From assembly GCF_000209655.1 (NCBI RefSeq), contig NC_015458.1:1-64000 (forward strand): a stretch of DNA of 64,000 nt. Reading direction: 5' to 3'. Below the pieces are notes generated by a model. The model worked only from the letters and a program-made list of their open reading frames with translations. It was not told the origin of the DNA and ran no database searches. Shown in pieces: positions 20,693 through 29,540 of this stretch. The stretch comes from Pusillimonas sp. T7-7 (GTDB taxonomy: Bacteria > Pseudomonadota > Gammaproteobacteria > Burkholderiales > Burkholderiaceae_B). The translations under genes were made by a program, and so were the position numbers. Numbering within the stretch: the stretch's first letter is position 1; each line of letters starts with the position of its first letter.

Positions 20693-20865
20693 GGCCGGAC
20701 GACGGCTCTGATGGGCGGGCATTATAAGCCCGCTCCTGGTGAAGTCTCAATTCAGATGTGAGTCATCAGGCTGGCATTTCCTTTGAGATGATTCGGAACA
20801 AAAAGTAGTACTGGGGAATATTTTTTCGTATTTATCGCTTTTCTGGAAATGTGAGGGAGTCAATC
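20693..20865. promoter_or_regulatory. ftsA-ftsZ intergenic region with hairpin
   Basis: First sizeable gap inside the cluster. It holds a GC-rich hairpin, GGGCGGGC (20713-20720) with GCCCGCTC (20728-20735) and a 7-nt AT loop, without a T run. A weak promoter-like pair, TTGAGA (20783-20788) and TAGTAC (20806-20811) with 17-bp spacing, lies upstream of ftsZ. Extra ftsZ promoters are common in other bacteria; here this is inference. Confidence 0.35.
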
Positions 20866-22035
20866 ATGATGAATTTTGAGATGCTCGATACCAGCTCGAA
20901 TGGTACTGTCATTAAAGTAGTGGGCGTGGGCGGAGCAGGGGGCAATGCAATCGCCCACATGATCCGTTCTGGTGTTCACGGTGTGGATTTCATCTGCGCC
21001 AATACCGATGCGCAAGCGCTGGCCACCAGCGAAGCACCCGTGCAAATCCGCTTGGGACGCACCGGCCTGGGTGCGGGTGCACGACCTGAACAAGGCCGTG
21101 CAGCAGCTGAAACCGCACGCGAAGAGATTCGCGCCGCCCTGACGGGAGCCAACATGGTGTTCATTACTGCCGGCATGGGCGGCGGCACAGGTACCGGAGC
21201 CGGTCCTGTCGTTGCCGAAGTGGCCAAGGAATTGGGCATATTGACCGTAGGTGTCGTAACCAAGCCTTTTGCTTTCGAGGGTGGCAAACGCCTGAAGATG
21301 GCTGAAGATGGAATTTCCGAACTGTCCAAGCACGTGCATTCGTTGATCGTGGTGCTGAACGAAAACCTGTACGACCTGATGGACGACGATGCCACCCAGG
21401 ACGATTGCTTCAAGGCCGCCGACGACGTCTTGCATAACGCTTGCGCCGGTATTGCCGAAATCATCAACGTCGAAGGCAATGTGAACGTCGACTTCGAAGA
21501 CGTGAAGACCATTATGGGCGAGCAGGGCCAAGCGATGATGGGAACCTCGATTGCTGCGGGTGCTGATCGTGCCCGTGTCGCAGCCGAGCGCGCCATTGCA
21601 TGCCCCTTGCTCGAGGGTGTTGATTTGCATGGCGCACGCGGCATGCTGGTCAACATTACTGCCAGCCGTACATTGAAAATGCGTGAAACCCGCGAAATCA
21701 TGGATACCATCCGTGGTTACGCTGCAGACGACGCAACCATTGTTTTCGGCACAGCATACGATGAGAACATGGGCGAAAACCTCCGTGTAACCGTTGTCGC
21801 AACCGGTTTGGGCCGTCCCGCATCATCGCGTCCCCAATTGGTGCCTAACGCTGCCGAGGAATTGCGTACTGGTACCGACAATATGCCTGTCACCGGCTAT
21901 GACTATGGCAACTCGGATGTTCCCGCTGTAATACGCAATCCACGCAGCCAAGCTTCGGCTCAGGTGCGTGCCCTTGAGACGGCTGGCATGGACCACTTTG
22001 ATATTCCTGCCTTCCTGCGCAAACAGGCAGATTAA
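20866..22035 (+). CDS. ftsZ: Cell division GTPase FtsZ
   Basis: Tubulin-like GTPase that forms the Z-ring. The 389-aa protein has VVGVGGAGGNAIAHM (nucleotide loop, about residues 15-29), the tubulin signature GGGTGTGAGP (about 104-113), NVDFEDVKTIM (the T7 synergy loop region), a variable linker, and the C-terminal peptide DIPAFLRKQAD that binds FtsA. ATG 20866 follows GAGGGAG at 20852-20858 at a good distance; an in-frame GTG at 20851 overlaps that site and was rejected. Confidence 0.98.
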   Translation: MMNFEMLDTSSNGTVIKVVGVGGAGGNAIAHMIRSGVHGVDFICANTDAQALATSEAPVQIRLGRTGLGAGARPEQGRAAAETAREEIRAALTGANMVFITAGMGGGTGTGAGPVVAEVAKELGILTVGVVTKPFAFEGGKRLKMAEDGISELSKHVHSLIVVLNENLYDLMDDDATQDDCFKAADDVLHNACAGIAEIINVEGNVNVDFEDVKTIMGEQGQAMMGTSIAAGADRARVAAERAIACPLLEGVDLHGARGMLVNITASRTLKMRETREIMDTIRGYAADDATIVFGTAYDENMGENLRVTVVATGLGRPASSRPQLVPNAAEELRTGTDNMPVTGYDYGNSDVPAVIRNPRSQASAQVRALETAGMDHFDIPAFLRKQAD

Positions 22036-22114
22036 TGCCGGGTTGCAAAGTTTAGTAACCGTCATTACGGCCTCTCTCATGCCTGGTCTGGTTTTATAAG
22101 GCCAGAACCCGATG

Positions 22115-22149
22115 GACGCATGGCTTCCTCTTCCCCGAAGTCATGCGTC
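22115..22149. other. 13-bp stem-loop between ftsZ and lpxC
   Basis: Left arm 22115-22127 and right arm 22137-22149 pair over 13 bp with a single G-U pair and a 9-nt pyrimidine-rich loop. No T run follows, so it is not a standard intrinsic terminator. It sits in the 283-bp gap before lpxC and may end ftsZ mRNA, stabilise its 3' end or act in the lpxC leader. The rest of the gap is AT-rich and presumably holds the lpxC promoter; TAAACT near 22257 is a possible -10. Confidence 0.55.
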
Positions 22150-22318
22150 GTCGCATTGCTGCACCGGGGTTTAAATCGAGAATCTTCTTGCTGTTTATGA
22201 AGTTACTTGAAACATAATTGGAATATAAGCGCTTATGGTTAACCCTCAATTCGGTTAAACTGTATTCCCAGTAACGCTAGGGCAAGATGTCCTCGCCGGT
22301 TTCTACTTTAAAAAAAGC

Positions 22319-23242
22319 ATGTTACGTCAACGCACTATTCAGAAATCCATCAGTACCAAAGGGGTTGGCCTTCATTCGGGCCGGCGGGTCGAAATCACCC
22401 TGCGTCCGGCTGCACCCAATACAGGTATTGTGTTTCATCGCGTTGATCTTCCCCAGGTGGTCGATTTTCCCGCACAAGCTGATCAGGTGGGCAATACTCG
22501 CATGGCATCGGTATTGCAGCAGGGCAATGTGCGCGTTTCGACGGTAGAGCACTTGATGTCGGCTCTGGCCGGGCTGGGCATTGATAACCTGCACGTCGAC
22601 CTGACCGCCGAAGAAGTCCCCATTATGGATGGCAGCGCCGGTACGTTTGTGTACCTGTTGCGCTCGGCCGGCCTCGAAGAGCAGGCTGCCCCCAAGAAAT
22701 TCCTGCGGGTCTTGAAAACCGTCGAAGTTACCGAGGGCGAGGGCGATGACCAGAAATGGGCCCGTCTTGAACCCTACGACGGCTTTGCGTTGTCGTTCGC
22801 CATCGATTTTCATCATCCCGCCATCGACTCTACGGCCAACTTTGCCGAAGTCGACTTTGCACATGATTCGTACGTCAAAACGATCGCGCGTGCCCGTACT
22901 TTTGGCTTTGCCAGCGAGGTCGAGGCCTTGCGTGCTGCCGGCTTGGCTCGTGGCGGCAGTCTCGACAACGCCATCGTCATGGACGAATACCGTGTCCTGA
23001 ACTCCGACGGCCTGCGCTACGAAGATGAGTTCGTCAAGCACAAGATACTCGATGCCATTGGCGACCTTTACCTGATAGGCAAGCCATTGGTCGCACGTTA
23101 CGTAGCCTGCAAGTCGGGCCATGGGCTAAATAACCAACTGGCCCGTGCCTTGCTTGCTCAGCAAGATGCCTGGGAACTCGTTACCTACGAGTCGGCCGCT
23201 ACGGCTCCCAAGGCTTTTGTGCAAGAGTGGAAATTTGCTTAA
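22319..23242 (+). CDS. lpxC: UDP-3-O-acyl-GlcNAc deacetylase LpxC
   Basis: Zinc enzyme for the committed step of lipid A synthesis. The 307-aa protein opens [20 protein letters not shown], as LpxC does. The zinc ligands are visible as H78 (in [10 protein letters not shown]), H241 and D245 (in [10 protein letters not shown]). [10 protein letters not shown] and the catalytic-histidine segment [15 protein letters not shown] are also present. It ends the dcw cluster and converges with dciA 13 bp away. Confidence 0.97.
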   Translation: MLRQRTIQKSISTKGVGLHSGRRVEITLRPAAPNTGIVFHRVDLPQVVDFPAQADQVGNTRMASVLQQGNVRVSTVEHLMSALAGLGIDNLHVDLTAEEVPIMDGSAGTFVYLLRSAGLEEQAAPKKFLRVLKTVEVTEGEGDDQKWARLEPYDGFALSFAIDFHHPAIDSTANFAEVDFAHDSYVKTIARARTFGFASEVEALRAAGLARGGSLDNAIVMDEYRVLNSDGLRYEDEFVKHKILDAIGDLYLIGKPLVARYVACKSGHGLNNQLARALLAQQDAWELVTYESAATAPKAFVQEWKFA

Positions 23243-23254
23243 AACCCCTTGTTT

Positions 23255-23728
23255 TTATTGCTGATGATGCCTGAGCAGGCGTTGTACGGCATCAGCCAGC
23301 GGCCCAGGCCGCAATTCGCTATATAGCGTTTCAAAGGCTTTCAAGGCGGCATCATCCAAAGGAGTCACTTCCCGGGGTGCTGTTTTTGTCTGGGTTTTAC
23401 CCAAGCCAGCTTGAACCTTGACCACGATTTGGTTAAGGTTCCAACCGCTGCTGTTCAAGCGCTGGATGATTCGAGGCGCGAGCTGCCGGAGTTTCGCAGC
23501 ATAAGCGGCAGCGGGAACTGCCAGCGTAACTTGCTGTCTTTCTATACGGGCCACTTTGCACACCTCTGCCAGTGCAGGGGGCAGGATCTGTATTGCCGCT
23601 TGTTCCACGGCAATCAGTTCGCGTGCCGCCGTCAGCACCTGTGCGCCATGCTGGTCGTCACTCAGCCAATTGACCGCCAGGGTGGCGGTGGTGGCTTCTT
23701 GGGATACTTGAGGACGGCGTCTGGACAT
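23255..23728 (-). CDS. dciA: DUF721/DciA-family protein (probable DnaB loader)
   Basis: 157-aa protein with the DUF721 core: a conserved basic N-terminus, a KH-like alpha/beta region around VCKVARIERQQVTLAVPAAAYAAKLRQLAPRIIQRLN (about residues 60-95 in that stretch), and a VKVQ strand. DciA proteins load the replicative helicase in bacteria lacking DnaC. A DUF721 gene next to lpxC-secA is a known arrangement. The C-terminal 45 residues are variable. It is on the opposite strand to its neighbours and starts only about 25-40 bp from the divergent M23 gene. Confidence 0.72.
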   Translation of the reverse strand: MSRRRPQVSQEATTATLAVNWLSDDQHGAQVLTAARELIAVEQAAIQILPPALAEVCKVARIERQQVTLAVPAAAYAAKLRQLAPRIIQRLNSSGWNLNQIVVKVQAGLGKTQTKTAPREVTPLDDAALKAFETLYSELRPGPLADAVQRLLRHHQQ

Positions 23729-23767
23729 GCGCGGTATTTTTGAATATTTAAAGTGAGAAAGTGGTTT

Positions 23768-24733
23768 ATGCAGAATCAGTCTGTTGATTCTACTGCGAAA
23801 GGGCTAAGAGGCATCGCCGTGGCCTTGCTGGTCGTGTGCGCCATGGGTGCATCGGCAATGGCGGGCGCCTGGATACAAGCCCAGCGCAGTGTCCGGCCGG
23901 TGTTGTCGGCTCAGCAAGAGCGCGTGATATCCGAACAGGTTTTGCGCGACTCGGCCTATGTGCGCCAGAACGTCAATTTGCTGGCCAGTAAAGTGGGCGA
24001 CCTGCAGGCCAAGCTCATAGCCATGGGCGGGTTGAGCAAACGGGTGGCCGAAGTGGCCGGCGTATCTTATACCGACCCCGAGGTGCAGGCCAGTATAGAG
24101 CAGGTCGGCATGTCGTCCGTGATGGACGATATCAGCACTGAACATGGCGCTTCGTGGTCGGCCGAGGGTCTGGGTCGTGAGCTCGACATGATGACGCAAC
24201 AGCTTTCCGAGCAGAAAGACTGGTTCGCCATGCTGGACCTGGTCCTGACCAAGCGTACAGGCGTCGAAGCCAGTCTGCCTACCTATATGCCCGTCAATTA
24301 TCCCTATCTGAGCTCTTCCTTTGGATGGCGACGCAATCCGGTAACGGGCCGCCACACCATGCACGAAGGCCTGGATTTTGCGGCGCCCAAAGGTACGCCC
24401 ATCTACGCCGCCTCGGGGGGCGTGGTTACGCAGGCTCGCTATGCAACAGGTTATGGCAAGCTGGTCGAAATCAGTCATGGCAACGGCTTGGTTACCCGTT
24501 ACGCCCACGCTTCCTCCTTTAATGTCAAGGTGGGTGATCTGGTCGAGAAAGGCCAGCAGATCGCCCGTGTGGGCTCAACGGGGCGGTCTACCGGCTCACA
24601 CTTGCATTTCGAAGTGCGCATGGCCGGGCACCCCCTGGACCCTACCCTGTTTTTGGCCAGGCCGCAGACGCCAGGACAACTGGTGACGGACGCCTCGGGG
24701 GCGACGCAAGCCATCACTGCCCAGGTGCGTTAA
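23768..24733 (+). CDS. M23-family metallopeptidase, membrane anchored
   Basis: Probable cell wall endopeptidase or amidase regulator facing the periplasm. N-terminal signal anchor (about residues 11-33), a helical region of about 100 residues likely coiled coil, then the LytM/M23 domain (about 178-305). Zinc ligands are present: H199 and D203 in HEGLDFAAP and H280 in HLHFE, with H278 as partner, so the domain should be active. I chose ATG 23768; GTG 23753 would add five residues and cannot be excluded. Its position between lpxC/dciA and secA suggests an envelope role. Confidence 0.85.
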   Translation: MQNQSVDSTAKGLRGIAVALLVVCAMGASAMAGAWIQAQRSVRPVLSAQQERVISEQVLRDSAYVRQNVNLLASKVGDLQAKLIAMGGLSKRVAEVAGVSYTDPEVQASIEQVGMSSVMDDISTEHGASWSAEGLGRELDMMTQQLSEQKDWFAMLDLVLTKRTGVEASLPTYMPVNYPYLSSSFGWRRNPVTGRHTMHEGLDFAAPKGTPIYAASGGVVTQARYATGYGKLVEISHGNGLVTRYAHASSFNVKVGDLVEKGQQIARVGSTGRSTGSHLHFEVRMAGHPLDPTLFLARPQTPGQLVTDASGATQAITAQVR

Positions 24734-24828
24734 ACTGTATCGTTTTCCTGCGGTTTTAACCGCCAACCCATACAGACAGGCATGCGAGCTTGCGCTTTTT
24801 GCGGTAAGTTTGCATTGATGAAACAAGA

Positions 24829-27567
24829 ATGGTTTCTCTGCTAAAAAAGCTTATTGGTAGTCGTAACGACCGCTTACTTAAACAGTTTCGCAAACAGGTG
24901 GCGCAAATCAACGCGCTTGAGCCTGGCATGGAGTCGCTCACCGACGACGAGCTGACTGCAAAAACCACCGAATTTCGTCAGCGCGTTGCCGACGGGGCGT
25001 CGCTCGACGATCTTCTGCCCGAGGCCTTTGCTGTCGTGCGGGAGGCCAGCAAGCGTGTATTTGGCATGCGTCATTTCGACGTCCAGATGCTGGGCGCCAT
25101 CGCGTTGCATAACGGCAAAATCGCTGAAATGCGCACAGGTGAAGGCAAGACACTGATGGCGACATTGGCGGTCTACTTGAACGCTCTGGCAGGCAAGGGC
25201 GTGCATGTGGTTACTGTCAACGACTACTTGGCACGCCGCGACGCTGAGTGGATGGGCCGGCTTTACAGCTTCCTGGGCATGACGACCGGTGTAGTCGTAC
25301 CGCAGCAAGAGAACGAAGAAAAAAAGGCGGCATACCAGGCCGATATCACCTACGGCACCAATAACGAATACGGTTTTGATTACCTGCGCGACAACATGGA
25401 ATATCGCGCCGAAGATCGCCGTCAACGGCCGCTTTTTTACGCTATTGTCGACGAGGTCGACTCCATTCTGATCGATGAGGCGCGTACGCCGCTCATCATT
25501 TCCGGTCAGGCCGAAGACAATACCGACTTGTATGTGCGCATGAATGCGGTGCCGCCCATGCTGACCCGCATGGCCGAAGAACCCAAGCCGCACGAACCCG
25601 AGCCGGAAGGCGACTTCTGGGTCGATGAAAAAGCCCAGCAGGTGCATTTGTCCGAAGCCGGGCAGATCAAGGCCGAAGAGGTCCTGACCCAGGTGGGCAT
25701 GCTGCCCGAGGGCGAGTCGCTTTACGATCCACGCCATATTTCATTGGTCCACCATCTGATGGTGTCCTTGCGCGCGCACAATCTGTTCTTTCTTGATCAG
25801 CAGTACGTGGTTCAAGAGGGCGAGATTGTTATCGTCGACGAATTCACAGGCCGCCTGATGGCGGGCCGACGGTGGTCCGATGGCCTGCATCAGGCTGTCG
25901 AGGCGAAGGAAGGCGTCAAGATCCAGAACGAAAATCAGACGCTGGCATCCATTACCTTCCAGAATTACTTCCGTATGTATGGCAAGCTGGCCGGCATGAC
26001 GGGTACGGCCGATACCGAAGCCTACGAATTCCAGTCCATCTATTCGCTCGAAACGGTCATCATTCCGACCAATCGCCCAATGGCTCGAGACGATCAGAAT
26101 GACCAGGTATTCAAGACCGATATCGAAAAGTACAACGCCATACTGGCCGACATCAAAGACTGCCACGAACGCGGGCAGCCTGTGCTCGTGGGTACGACCA
26201 GCATCGAAAATTCCGAACTGCTGTCGGGCATGCTGAACAAGGTCAAGCTGCCGCACTCGGTGCTCAATGCCAAGCAGCACGCACGCGAGGCCGAGATTGT
26301 TGCAGAAGCCGGCAAACCCGGTCACATCACCATTGCCACGAACATGGCCGGCCGCGGTACCGATATTGTGCTGGGCGGCAGTGTCGAGAAACAAGTCGAT
26401 TTGCTGCGGGCCGACGATAGTCTGACCGCAGAAGAAAAAGAAGCGCGCATTGCCACGGTCAAGACCGAGTGGGCGCCTGCCAATGAGGCCGTCAAGGCCG
26501 CTGGCGGCTTGCGCATCATAGGCACCGAGCGGCATGAGTCCCGCCGTATCGATAATCAGTTGCGTGGCCGTGCCGGCCGTCAGGGCGACCCTGGTTCGTC
26601 GCGCTTTTACTTGTCGCTGGAAGATTCGCTGATGCGCATCTTTGCCGGTGATCGTGTGCGCGCCATTATGGAGCGCCTGCGCCTGCCTGAAGGCGAACCC
26701 ATCGAAGCAAAAATGGTGTCGCGCTCCATTGAGTCCGCACAGCGCAAGGTCGAGGCGCGTAACTTCGACATCCGCAAGCAACTGCTCGAATACGACGACG
26801 TATCCAATGACCAGCGCAAAGTGCTTTACGCACAGCGTAACGAAGTGCTGGAATCGACGGATGTGTCGGAAACCATTACGAATTTGCGCACTGCGGCCTT
26901 GAGCGATCAGTTCCGCGCCTATATTCCCGAAGGCACCATGGAAGAGCAATGGGATGTGCCTGGCCTGCAGTCGGCGCTGGAAGCCGAATGGCAGATCACC
27001 CTGCCGCTCATCGATATGCTCGAAAAAGAAACTTCGCTGACCGATGACGATCTGCTCGATCGGGTTCTGGAAGAAGGACGGCGCCTATATCAGGCCAAGG
27101 TCGATCTTGTAGGTCATGAAGGATGGGCGCCGTTCGAGCGTTCCATGCTGCTGCAATCCATCGATACGCACTGGCGCAATCATTTGTCCGCGCTCGACCA
27201 CTTGCGCCAGGGCATACATTTGCGCGGCTATGCGCAAAAAGACCCCAAGCAGGAATACAAGCGGGAAGCCTTTGAGCTCTTTTCAGCCATGCTGGACCGC
27301 GTGCGGGATGAGGTCATACGTGTATTGATGACTGTCCGCATTCAGTCGCCCGAGCAGGTCGAGGTGGAAGAAGCCGAACCCAAGCTCGACAACGTCACGT
27401 ATCACCATTCCGACTACGATGCGGCGCTAAGCGGCGAAGATCCCGGCCTGGACCAGGCCCCCGCGCAGACGCAACAGGGGGCGGGAATGCCCAAGGTTGG
27501 CCGTAACGACGCCTGCCCATGCGGTAGCGGCAAGAAGTACAAGCACTGCCACGGCAAAATCGCTTGA
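24829..27567 (+). CDS. secA: Protein translocase ATPase SecA
   Basis: Motor of the Sec pathway that pushes unfolded preproteins through SecYEG. The 912-aa protein has the DEAD-motor Walker [10 protein letters not shown] (G104-T108), [19 protein letters not shown], the preprotein cross-linking region, [36 protein letters not shown], and the C-terminal zinc finger [14 protein letters not shown] with C896, C898, C907 and H908. Length is normal. The 95-bp leader contains an inverted repeat (24750-24763). I see no secM-like arrest gene upstream. Confidence 0.98.
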   Translation: MVSLLKKLIGSRNDRLLKQFRKQVAQINALEPGMESLTDDELTAKTTEFRQRVADGASLDDLLPEAFAVVREASKRVFGMRHFDVQMLGAIALHNGKIAEMRTGEGKTLMATLAVYLNALAGKGVHVVTVNDYLARRDAEWMGRLYSFLGMTTGVVVPQQENEEKKAAYQADITYGTNNEYGFDYLRDNMEYRAEDRRQRPLFYAIVDEVDSILIDEARTPLIISGQAEDNTDLYVRMNAVPPMLTRMAEEPKPHEPEPEGDFWVDEKAQQVHLSEAGQIKAEEVLTQVGMLPEGESLYDPRHISLVHHLMVSLRAHNLFFLDQQYVVQEGEIVIVDEFTGRLMAGRRWSDGLHQAVEAKEGVKIQNENQTLASITFQNYFRMYGKLAGMTGTADTEAYEFQSIYSLETVIIPTNRPMARDDQNDQVFKTDIEKYNAILADIKDCHERGQPVLVGTTSIENSELLSGMLNKVKLPHSVLNAKQHAREAEIVAEAGKPGHITIATNMAGRGTDIVLGGSVEKQVDLLRADDSLTAEEKEARIATVKTEWAPANEAVKAAGGLRIIGTERHESRRIDNQLRGRAGRQGDPGSSRFYLSLEDSLMRIFAGDRVRAIMERLRLPEGEPIEAKMVSRSIESAQRKVEARNFDIRKQLLEYDDVSNDQRKVLYAQRNEVLESTDVSETITNLRTAALSDQFRAYIPEGTMEEQWDVPGLQSALEAEWQITLPLIDMLEKETSLTDDDLLDRVLEEGRRLYQAKVDLVGHEGWAPFERSMLLQSIDTHWRNHLSALDHLRQGIHLRGYAQKDPKQEYKREAFELFSAMLDRVRDEVIRVLMTVRIQSPEQVEVEEAEPKLDNVTYHHSDYDAALSGEDPGLDQAPAQTQQGAGMPKVGRNDACPCGSGKKYKHCHGKIA

Positions 27568-27587
27568 TTTAGAAAAACGGAATAGGT

Positions 27588-27611
27588 TGGCAGGCCGTAC
27601 GCGGCCTGCCA
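27588..27611. terminator. Terminator hairpin between secA and mgtE
   Basis: Perfect 9-bp stem, TGGCAGGCC (27588-27596) and GGCCTGCCA (27603-27611), with a 6-nt loop between two convergent genes. On the minus strand a short TTTTT run lies a few bases beyond the stem; on the plus strand there is none. Probably a bidirectional stop. Confidence 0.55.
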
Positions 27612-27616
27612 GAACA

Positions 27617-29095
27617 CTAGATCAGGAAGATCGTCGCCAATCCCAGGAAGACGAAAAATCCCAGCGAATCGGTAGCGAAAGTCAGCAGTACTGAAGACCC
27701 TATGGCGGGGTCTTTGCCGAAGCGGTCGCGCAACATGGGTATGAGTACGCCCAGCGCTGCGCCGATCAGCATATTGCAGATCATTGCCGCCATCATGACG
27801 GCGGCAATGGCGAGCGAACCCGAAATGGCCCATGCAAAAGCGGCCGCCACCAAGCTGCCGCAAAGCCCTACCAGAAAAGTAACGCTTAGCTCACGCTTGA
27901 CCAATTGCCAGGCGTTCGACTCGGTAACGCGTCCCACAGCCAGCGCCCGGATGATCATGGTCATGGTCTGGTTGCCGGAATTTCCCCCTATGCCTGCAAC
28001 GATGGACATCAGGAAGGCCAGAATAACGATATGACTGACCGTGTCTTCGAAACGGGATGCGATCAGCGACGCTGTTGCCGCGGTACAGAGATTCACAAAC
28101 AGCCAGGGCGCGCGGTTGCGCAAAGCGTCCAGCACCGGCGCAAAAATATCTTCTTCCTGCAGACCGGCCCGTGAAAGGGCCTGTTCTTGTGAGTCTTCCT
28201 GAATCACGTCGACCACTTCGGCAATGGTGACTCGCCCGATCAGGCGCCCCTGGTCGTCGGTGACGGGCGCAGACACGAGGTCATAACGCTCGAAGGCGCC
28301 AGCAGCGTCGGCATCGGAGTCGAGTGGGTTCAAGGTCAGGTAGTCGGTGGCCATGACCCTGGACACCAGGTTTTCGGGGTCACGCACCAGCAGCGTGGAC
28401 AAGTGCAGCGTACCCTGCAGCTTGTCGTCGCGATCAACCACGAATATCTGATCTGTGTGATCGGGCAGTTCCTGCAGGCGGCGCAGATAGCGCAGCACGA
28501 CTTCCAGCGTGACGTCTTCCCGCACACGAACCATTTCGAAGTCCATGATGGCGCCTACCGTGTCTTCGGGATAGCCCATGGCCTCAAGCAACTGCGCCCG
28601 CTCTTCGTCGGTCAGGCCTTTCTGAACCTCGGCAATGACGTCGGCGGGCAGGTCGGCAGCCAGGTCGGCGATCTCGTCGGCGTCCATAGTGCCGGTGGCG
28701 GCCACCAAGTCTTGGTGGTCCATGGACTCGATCAGCGATTCGCGCGCCCAGTCGTCGATTTCCAGCAGCACATCAGCGTCGTGCTCGGCGCTGACCAATT
28801 GCCAGACTGCCTGTCGCTCTTGTACCGGCAGTGATTCCAGAATGAAGGCGATATCAGAGGGATGCAGATCGTTGATGATCGCTTTGATCTCGTTTTCGTG
28901 CTGGCGGTGCAGCAAGCCTTCTAGCAGGTTGGAACGGCTGTCCTCTTCGTATTGGCGACGCGCCAGTGCCTCGACGACCTCTTGTCGCCTCAGGATGGAT
29001 TGCAACTCTTGCAAGGCAAGCTGCGCGTCTTCAGGGTCAAGGCGGCGCGGGATGGTGATCGGCGCGCTTTCAGCCTGAACTGAGGAATCCGACAT
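27617..29095 (-). CDS. mgtE: Magnesium transporter MgtE
   Basis: Inner-membrane Mg2+ channel. Order: acidic helical MgtE-N domain (about residues 60-165), two CBS domains (about 170-300) that sense intracellular Mg2+, a plug helix, then five membrane helices (about 315-492) with the conserved pore motif GGNSGNQ. The 492-aa length is normal for this type. It starts 14 bp after the thioesterase gene, leaving no room for a leader riboswitch, and probably shares its operon. Confidence 0.93.
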   Translation of the reverse strand: MSDSSVQAESAPITIPRRLDPEDAQLALQELQSILRRQEVVEALARRQYEEDSRSNLLEGLLHRQHENEIKAIINDLHPSDIAFILESLPVQERQAVWQLVSAEHDADVLLEIDDWARESLIESMDHQDLVAATGTMDADEIADLAADLPADVIAEVQKGLTDEERAQLLEAMGYPEDTVGAIMDFEMVRVREDVTLEVVLRYLRRLQELPDHTDQIFVVDRDDKLQGTLHLSTLLVRDPENLVSRVMATDYLTLNPLDSDADAAGAFERYDLVSAPVTDDQGRLIGRVTIAEVVDVIQEDSQEQALSRAGLQEEDIFAPVLDALRNRAPWLFVNLCTAATASLIASRFEDTVSHIVILAFLMSIVAGIGGNSGNQTMTMIIRALAVGRVTESNAWQLVKRELSVTFLVGLCGSLVAAAFAWAISGSLAIAAVMMAAMICNMLIGAALGVLIPMLRDRFGKDPAIGSSVLLTFATDSLGFFVFLGLATIFLI

Positions 29096-29109
29096 AAGCT
29101 ACCTTGAGG

Positions 29110-29517
29110 TTAAACAGGTGGAAGAGGGCGACGCTTGCGTTGGTCGTCGGTGGCGACATAAGTCAGTATGGCTTCGGTGACTTTGACGACTTCGAGTTCC
29201 AGGCGTTGCCGCTCGGCATAGACCTCGACCGATACGGTAATGGAAGTGGTGCCGACCTTGATGATTTCGGCATAGAAGCTTAGCAGATCGCCGACAAATA
29301 CGGGTTGCTTGAAGGTGAAGGCATTGACGGCGATCGTGGCCACACGTCCGGCTGCGCGGCGGGTAGAGGGAATGGATCCGGCGATATCCACCTGCGCCAT
29401 GATCCAGCCTCCGAAAACATCACCATGGATGTTGGCGTCGGAGGGCTGCGGCATGACGCGCAATACGGCATGCCTTTCTGGGGGCGGTAAAACAGTAGGG
29501 GTGCTGTTGGCGTTCAA
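29110..29517 (-). CDS. Hotdog-fold acyl-CoA thioesterase (YciA-like)
   Basis: Acyl-CoA hydrolase with a single hotdog domain. The block PSDANIHGDVFGGWIMAQVDIAG is the YciA-type catalytic helix region with the conserved GD and GGW; TFKQPVFVGDLLSFYAEI and TTSITVSVEVYAER follow. I prefer TTG 29517, which has a GGAG 8 nt upstream and gives 135 aa, close to YciA. An in-frame ATG at 29565 lies inside the end of the upstream amidohydrolase gene and would give 151 aa. Probably in the suhB-to-mgtE operon. Confidence 0.86.
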   Translation of the reverse strand: MNANSTPTVLPPPERHAVLRVMPQPSDANIHGDVFGGWIMAQVDIAGSIPSTRRAAGRVATIAVNAFTFKQPVFVGDLLSFYAEIIKVGTTSITVSVEVYAERQRLELEVVKVTEAILTYVATDDQRKRRPLPPV

Positions 29518-29540
29518 GGAAACTGCTCCGGAAATACTGC

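Noticed and set aside
19670..20722. 350-codon open frame antisense to ftsA
   Set aside because: It mirrors the coding frame of ftsA, has no family motifs and is His/Gln-rich as expected for shadow frames in GC-rich DNA.
24734..24828. secM-like arrest peptide upstream of secA
   Set aside because: The 95-bp gap has no open frame with an arrest motif.
25741..26949. 402-codon open frame antisense to secA
   Set aside because: Fully covered by secA; no recognisable domain or ribosome-binding site.
29096..29109. Mg2+ riboswitch before mgtE
   Set aside because: Only 14 bp separate mgtE from the upstream gene, too little for any known Mg2+ sensor RNA.
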